Of a stretch of 8,220 bases of DNA, positions 5,738-8,220 are shown piece by piece. Both the position numbers and the translations under genes were made by a program. The notes below the pieces were generated by a model. That model made no database searches. It had not been told where the DNA came from and worked only from the letters and a program-made list of their open reading frames with translations. Each line of letters begins with the position of its first letter. The stretch's first letter is position 1. This DNA is from GCA-2861595 sp035536185 (GTDB lineage: Bacteria; Actinomycetota; Acidimicrobiia; Acidimicrobiales; GCA-2861595). The stretch spans positions 1-8,220 of the forward strand of contig DATLOM010000037.1 in NCBI GenBank assembly GCA_035536185.1, given 5' to 3'.

Positions 5738-6157
5738 GACGTCTCCTCTCAGGTTGGGGGGATTTTCCTTGCTGCTCAAAGGCGTACCGTCGGGGGGGAC
5801 CCGCCACACCTGCAACGGATGCTCATTTCGCAAGTCGCTAGATCGGACTAGTCCACGTCGGAAGGTTCGGTGCGGGCCGGCCGGGGCCCCGGTGCAGGGC
5901 ATCTGGTGAACAGGACATGGGCGCTGTGGCCGCTGGTCGCCTTGAAGCCTTCTTGTCCGATGACGGATCACGCGTGCGCCGGATCGAGAACGGGAAGCGG
6001 AGACTTCGGAGAAGTTTCGGGTCGCGTTGCGCAGGTCCTGGCGTGGGAGCTCCCTGACCTTCGAGAGAATCGAAACCGCCGCCCGCACACGTCTCGATCG
6101 ACCCGACCGCAGCAGAGCAGGCCGATCCCGCACTCGTACCCAAACGACGCCGGCGAG
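5738..6157. other. 420-bp stretch without a convincing gene
   Basis: It lies between the end of the isomerase-family gene and the start of the small membrane gene, both leftward. It should contain a terminator for the first and a promoter for the second, but I cannot assign either firmly. Two perfect palindromes are present: GGACTAGTCC (5845-5854) and CCGGGGCCCCGG (5881-5892). Open frames here have neither ribosome binding sites nor recognisable protein character. Confidence 0.5.
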
Positions 6158-6835
6158 CTACTGCATGGCGAGACCACGGTCACGAGATCGTCCGTCGACG
6201 CCTTGCTTCGCGGCGAGAAGCTCCACGCCCGCTCCTTCGCACCTCTCGACGCCGCAGGGCCGACCGCTCAGCGCCAGGAGCAGCGCCTCGGCGGAGCCGC
6301 GGACAACCGGGCCCTCTCCCCACATCCAGTCCACGTCGGTCGCCTCGAGCCTGAGGCCGCTCGCTCGGTCCTTGCTCCCGATGAAGCCCTCGACGGACGG
6401 CGCGGTACTGAGGGCGGCGAAGAGCAGCTCCTCCGATACGTCCGCCCGCAGCCCCAGTGGAATGGCGACGTCGAAGCGATGAACCACCTGGTCGACGAAC
6501 AGCTCGGGTGGGGACATGATGGCCGCGACCCCAGTGGGCTCCGGCTGTCCGACGTGACGCTCGAACTCGTCGACGATGGTCGCCGCGTCGAGGGCGGAAG
6601 CGAACTGGATCGCCCCTCGCTTCACCGCCTCAGGTACCGAGCCCACCTCGGCCACGACCTCTGCAACCTCCTCGGGAGAGAAGAGGTAGCCGGTGATGAT
6701 GTGGGCCGGGACGTGACGGACCTGCCACCCGTCGCACAGTGACGGCTCCTCCCAATCGGAGCCACCTACGTCCCCGAGAGTCGTCGCCATGTCTTTCACC
6801 GCCGCCAGCCGCAGCTTGTTGTAGTCGAACTCCAT
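6158..6835 (-). CDS. Mycothiol-dependent maleylpyruvate isomerase family protein (DinB-like metalloprotein)
   Basis: 225 residues; ATG 6835 with GAGGAGG a few bases upstream. The N-terminal half is the metal-binding four-helix bundle: SLCDGWQVRHVPAHIITGYL (32-51) is the family motif CxGWxVxDVxAHL with His45 as a metal ligand, and VDQVVHRFDVAIPLG (114-128) gives a DxxxH pair, Asp115 and His119, for the remaining ligands. The C-terminal part GLRLEATDVDWMWGEGPVVRGSAEALLLALSGR (160-192) is the usual alpha/beta tail. Characterised relatives use mycothiol as cofactor in isomerisation or transfer reactions, but most members have no known substrate. The last 15 residues (GVDGRSRDRGLAMQ) are unusual and may be run-on after loss of an earlier stop. 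A second family member lies at the right edge on the same strand. Confidence 0.87.
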   Translation of the reverse strand: MEFDYNKLRLAAVKDMATTLGDVGGSDWEEPSLCDGWQVRHVPAHIITGYLFSPEEVAEVVAEVGSVPEAVKRGAIQFASALDAATIVDEFERHVGQPEPTGVAAIMSPPELFVDQVVHRFDVAIPLGLRADVSEELLFAALSTAPSVEGFIGSKDRASGLRLEATDVDWMWGEGPVVRGSAEALLLALSGRPCGVERCEGAGVELLAAKQGVDGRSRDRGLAMQ

Positions 6836-6855
6836 TTGACCTCCTCAGATAGCAG

Positions 6856-6872
6856 TTGAACTTCGAGTACAA
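6856..6872. promoter_or_regulatory. Imperfect palindrome upstream of the isomerase-family gene
   Basis: TTGAAC-TTCGA-GTACAA has 6-bp arms with one mismatch and lies 21-37 nt upstream of the ATG at 6835. On the minus strand it contains TTGTAC, a possible -35. This is a fitting place for an operator, but no regulator is assigned and the arms are short. Confidence 0.3.
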
Positions 6873-7345
6873 GTCTTGCCTGGGGACGCCTGTCCGGCCA
6901 CCGTGCCGACCGCCCAATGATCCTCGTGGTAACCCCCCCGCACGAGGTGGTGCCGTCTCGGCGCGCGGCCATCGCAATCTGCCCGCTGGCAGCCAGCGGA
7001 CGCTGCCCACACAAGGCCATCTCGTCACGCAGGGTGCTGGCGGCGGGTACACGACAGCCGTGCCGGTGCCGCCCTCGACGGGCGCCCCCTCCAGCTATAG
7101 GGGGGCGTGCCCCTGCCGACCAGCCTCTCTGACCTCCGCTGCGGCCCGACGCCGCGGCAGGCGCCCTTGGTGGCCGGGTGGGTCGGCAAGCCCCGTTCGA
7201 GACGTGCTCACCGCAGTCGGAGCAGACGGTGGCGCTGTCCGGCGGAACCACCTCTCGTTCCAGCGTCGTGAAAGCGTCTGGCGACAGCGCCTCCCGCATC
7301 AAATCCCGCCCACCTGTCGGTGGTCCGATGCGGTCCGCAGCCGGA

Positions 7346-7351
7346 TACAAT
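7346..7351 (+). promoter_or_regulatory. -10 element of a probable leaderless promoter
   Basis: TACAAT matches TANNNT and ends 7 nt before the ATG at 7359, so transcription would begin at or next to the start codon. No ribosome binding site is needed, and none is seen upstream of that ATG. Leaderless transcripts are common in Actinobacteria (established knowledge). No clear -35 is present. Confidence 0.5.
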
Positions 7352-7358
7352 TGGACCG

Positions 7359-7520
7359 ATGGTCAGCGTCCAGTTCGAACGAGTCGAGGTGCTCGAACTG
7401 CTCGCCATGACCTTGGCTCATCTGAACGACGCCGAGGCGAGAGCGGAGATCTCACCTCGCGTCGCTCTGCTGATGGCCATCCGAGACAAGATTGCTCTCG
7501 CCCTCCTGGAGGAGCCATGA
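7359..7520 (+). CDS. Small helical protein, 53 residues, first gene of coupled pair
   Basis: The peptide reads MVSVQFERVEVLELLAMTLAHLNDAEARAEISPRVALLMAIRDKIALALLEEP. It is acidic and almost entirely helical, with heptad-like leucine spacing in both halves, so it may form a two-helix hairpin or dimerise. I do not recognise the family. The start is chosen by the TACAAT element 7 nt upstream, which would make the message leaderless. Its stop TGA overlaps the next gene's ATG (ATGA at 7517-7520), so the two are almost certainly translated together. The small size, tight coupling and HTH partner would suit a toxin-antitoxin-like, phage-derived or regulator-plus-cofactor unit, but nothing in the sequence proves any of these. 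Confidence 0.65.
   Translation: MVSVQFERVEVLELLAMTLAHLNDAEARAEISPRVALLMAIRDKIALALLEEP
7371..7400. promoter_or_regulatory. Inverted repeat inside the 5' end of the 53-residue gene, possible operator
   Basis: CAGTTCGA (7371-7378) and TCGAACTG (7393-7400) are perfect 8-bp inverted copies whose centres are 22 bp apart, about two helical turns, starting 12 nt after the presumed transcription start. That geometry would suit a dimeric HTH protein such as the one coded just downstream, hence possible autoregulation. It lies in coding sequence, and GAG/CTC codons can produce such repeats by chance. Confidence 0.3.
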
Positions 7521-7780
7521 CCTACAGCGACGCACAAGTCGCCGCCGCCGTTGCCGCCGTCGAGAAGTATCGAGGTGGCGAGACTGGAGAGCTTGGTGCT
7601 GCGCTGGCTGTTGTTGGTCTGAGCGCAGACAGAGCCGCCAAGGAAACCCAGATCCGCGACGACATGATCCGAGTGGCACACCGAGCCGGTGCCTCGCTCC
7701 GCCAGCTCGCCGAGGTGTCTGGCCTAGATCGCAAGACGGTGACTGCGATCGTCGGCACCAACGCGCCCGCAAGCGACTAA
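7517..7780 (+). CDS. Helix-turn-helix protein, 87 residues, second gene of coupled pair
   Basis: The ATG at 7517 overlaps the preceding stop, and GGAGGAG lies just upstream at 7508-7514, inside the end of the first gene. The C-terminal half, RDDMIRVAHRAGASLRQLAEVSGLDRKTVTAIVG (47-80), is a clear helix-turn-helix: helix ASLRQLAEVSG, turn LD, recognition helix RKTVTAIV. It resembles the DNA-binding ends of small phage-type and resolvase-like regulators. The N-terminal 45 residues (SDAQVAAAVAAVEKYRGGETGELGAALAVVGLSADRAAKETQ) are helical and could dimerise or bind the 53-residue partner. Likely role: DNA-binding regulator, perhaps of its own operon. It is convergent with the gene at the right edge; the 50-bp gap has only a weak hairpin. 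Confidence 0.75.
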   Translation: MTYSDAQVAAAVAAVEKYRGGETGELGAALAVVGLSADRAAKETQIRDDMIRVAHRAGASLRQLAEVSGLDRKTVTAIVGTNAPASD

Positions 7781-7830
7781 CAGGCGGGGCTACCTGCCAA
7801 GTCGCATCCTCGGTGGTCGACGCTCGTGGC

Positions 7831-8220
7831 TCAAGACTGGCCGCCGAGAAGCACTACGCCGTCGCCAGAGAGCTCGGACAGGAAGTCACTTCGACCAAGG
7901 AGGGCTCCGCAGAGGGCCAAGGCGGGGCCGGACACAATTGCCCCGCCGGAGCCGAGCCGGACGTCGAGGTCAGTGGCCTCAAGGGTAAGGCCGCCGATCG
8001 GGCGCGCACCGAAGCCCTTGACAGCTTTCCAGCTGGTGACGAAGGTCAGCGCGCTGCGGAGGGCGTCGGGGGCGATGGGGCGTGACCGTCCGAGGGGACG
8101 CAAGACATCGGCGCCGTGTACGACGACGTCGGTGAGCGGTGCGCCGAATGCCATACCGGGAGGCGCACGCCGGCTCGTGGCCCGCAGCACCTCAAGTACG
8201 CGCCGATATGGACTTCGCCA
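7831..8220 (-). CDS. Partial mycothiol-dependent maleylpyruvate isomerase family protein (C-terminal part; runs off right edge)
   Basis: The frame is open to the window edge, so the N-terminus, with the first metal-ligand His and the GW motif, lies outside. The visible 129 residues start WRSPYRRVLEVLRATSRRAPPGMAF. TDVVVHGADVLRPLGRSRP supplies the DxxxH metal site, the usual ending of the helical bundle in this superfamily. GGLTLEATDLDVRLGSGGAIVSGPALALCGALLGR is the alpha/beta tail, and it ends DGVVLLGGQS. Its tail aligns by eye with the complete family member at 6158-6835 (EATD-D, G-ALALLxALxGR), so the two are paralogues on the same strand, but their similarity is not so high as to suggest recent duplication. 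Substrate unknown. A valine/methionine further in could be read as a start, but the coding character continues unbroken to the edge. Confidence 0.86.
   Translation of the reverse strand, partial: WRSPYRRVLEVLRATSRRAPPGMAFGAPLTDVVVHGADVLRPLGRSRPIAPDALRSALTFVTSWKAVKGFGARPIGGLTLEATDLDVRLGSGGAIVSGPALALCGALLGRSDFLSELSGDGVVLLGGQS
7921..7947. repeat. Perfect 8-bp inverted repeat inside the right-edge gene
   Basis: GGCGGGGC (7921-7928) and GCCCCGCC (7940-7947) form a strong GC stem with an 11-nt loop. It is fully inside coding sequence (residues GGAIVSGPA), about 90 nt before the gene's end. It could also act on the opposite strand as a stop for read-through from the HTH gene pair, about 150 nt past that gene's stop. 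Chance is quite possible at this base composition. Confidence 0.4.

Larger units (their letters stand above)
6836..7358. other. Hairpin-rich, mostly non-coding region between opposed genes
   Basis: It separates the leftward isomerase gene from the rightward small gene pair. Three stem-loops stand out: CCTCGTG/CACGAGG (6922-6928/6941-6947), CCGCTGG/CCAGCGG with a 3-nt loop (6983-6999), and a bulged stem GGGC+GCCCCC with GGGGGC+GCCC (7080-7112). None has a T-tract. On the minus strand an ATG at 7299 after GGTGGGCGGG opens a short protein-like stretch, MREALSPDAFTTLEREVVPP and then CSDCGEHVSNGAC, which decays into low-complexity sequence; it may be the N-terminus of a broken gene with a zinc-binding cysteine pair. 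I do not call it a gene. Confidence 0.35.

Noticed and set aside
5870..6742. Long plus-strand frame across the isomerase-family gene
   Set aside because: It lies opposite a well-supported family gene, has no ribosome binding site, and its translation matches no recognisable domain; it is a GC-rich antisense shadow.
6922..6947. tRNA-like fold
   Set aside because: A 7-bp stem and a C-run loop are present, but there is no T-arm, no anticodon arm of the right spacing and no CCA-adjacent acceptor pairing.
7921..7947. Hairpin as terminator of the right-edge gene
   Set aside because: It is about 90 nt inside the coding sequence of that gene and has no T-tract; it cannot be its terminator, so it is listed only as a repeat.

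Overview
This is a GC-rich window that reads as an actinobacterial chromosome, possibly Acidimicrobiia-like (inference). The pointers are a LexA/SOS box of the actinobacterial type, two members of the mycothiol-dependent maleylpyruvate isomerase (DinB-like) superfamily, GTG starts, a likely leaderless promoter, and several small proteins of types I associate with Actinobacteria. I see no insertion sequence, CRISPR array, tRNA or rRNA.

Layout, left to right. (1) Positions 1-136, minus: the N-terminus of a gene cut by the window edge, probably a DUF222/13E12-type HNH nuclease. It is preceded by a LexA box inside a promoter and by a 9-bp hairpin that could mask its ribosome binding site. (2) 267-1220, minus: a secreted, membrane-anchored TPM-domain (YgcG-like) protein with a Gly/Ser tail. 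A 13-codon upstream frame overlaps its start, pointing to translational coupling or to a frameshift in the signal peptide. (3) 1221-1641: mostly non-coding, with a possible decayed fragment. (4) 1642-1860, minus, and 1943-3601, plus: a divergent pair, a 72-residue helical protein and a LuxR-type regulator with a long TPR-like sensor and no ATPase. (5) 3743-4189: a SnoaL-like/ester cyclase fold protein followed by a strong hairpin. (6) 4303-5148: a membrane-anchored neutral zinc metallopeptidase.

(7) 5155-5737, minus: a compact run of three tiny genes, a two-helix membrane peptide, a divergent cold-shock-domain protein, and a 65-residue conserved protein, spaced 5 and 11 nt apart and probably one operon. 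(8) 5738-6157: no convincing gene. (9) 6158-6835, minus: an intact mycothiol-dependent isomerase family protein. (10) 6836-7358: mostly non-coding, hairpin-rich, with one possible gene remnant. (11) 7359-7780, plus: a two-gene unit, a 53-residue protein overlapping by ATGA with an 87-residue helix-turn-helix protein, apparently read from a leaderless promoter. (12) 7831-8220, minus: the C-terminal part of a second isomerase-family protein, running off the right edge.

Most genes are housekeeping or accessory functions with no obvious shared pathway. The most interesting places are the SOS-controlled edge gene, the overlapping start of the TPM gene, the cold-shock mini-operon with its altered nucleic-acid-binding face, and the small coupled HTH pair lodged between two isomerase paralogues. 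I do not see a clear, complete novel defence or biosynthetic system.
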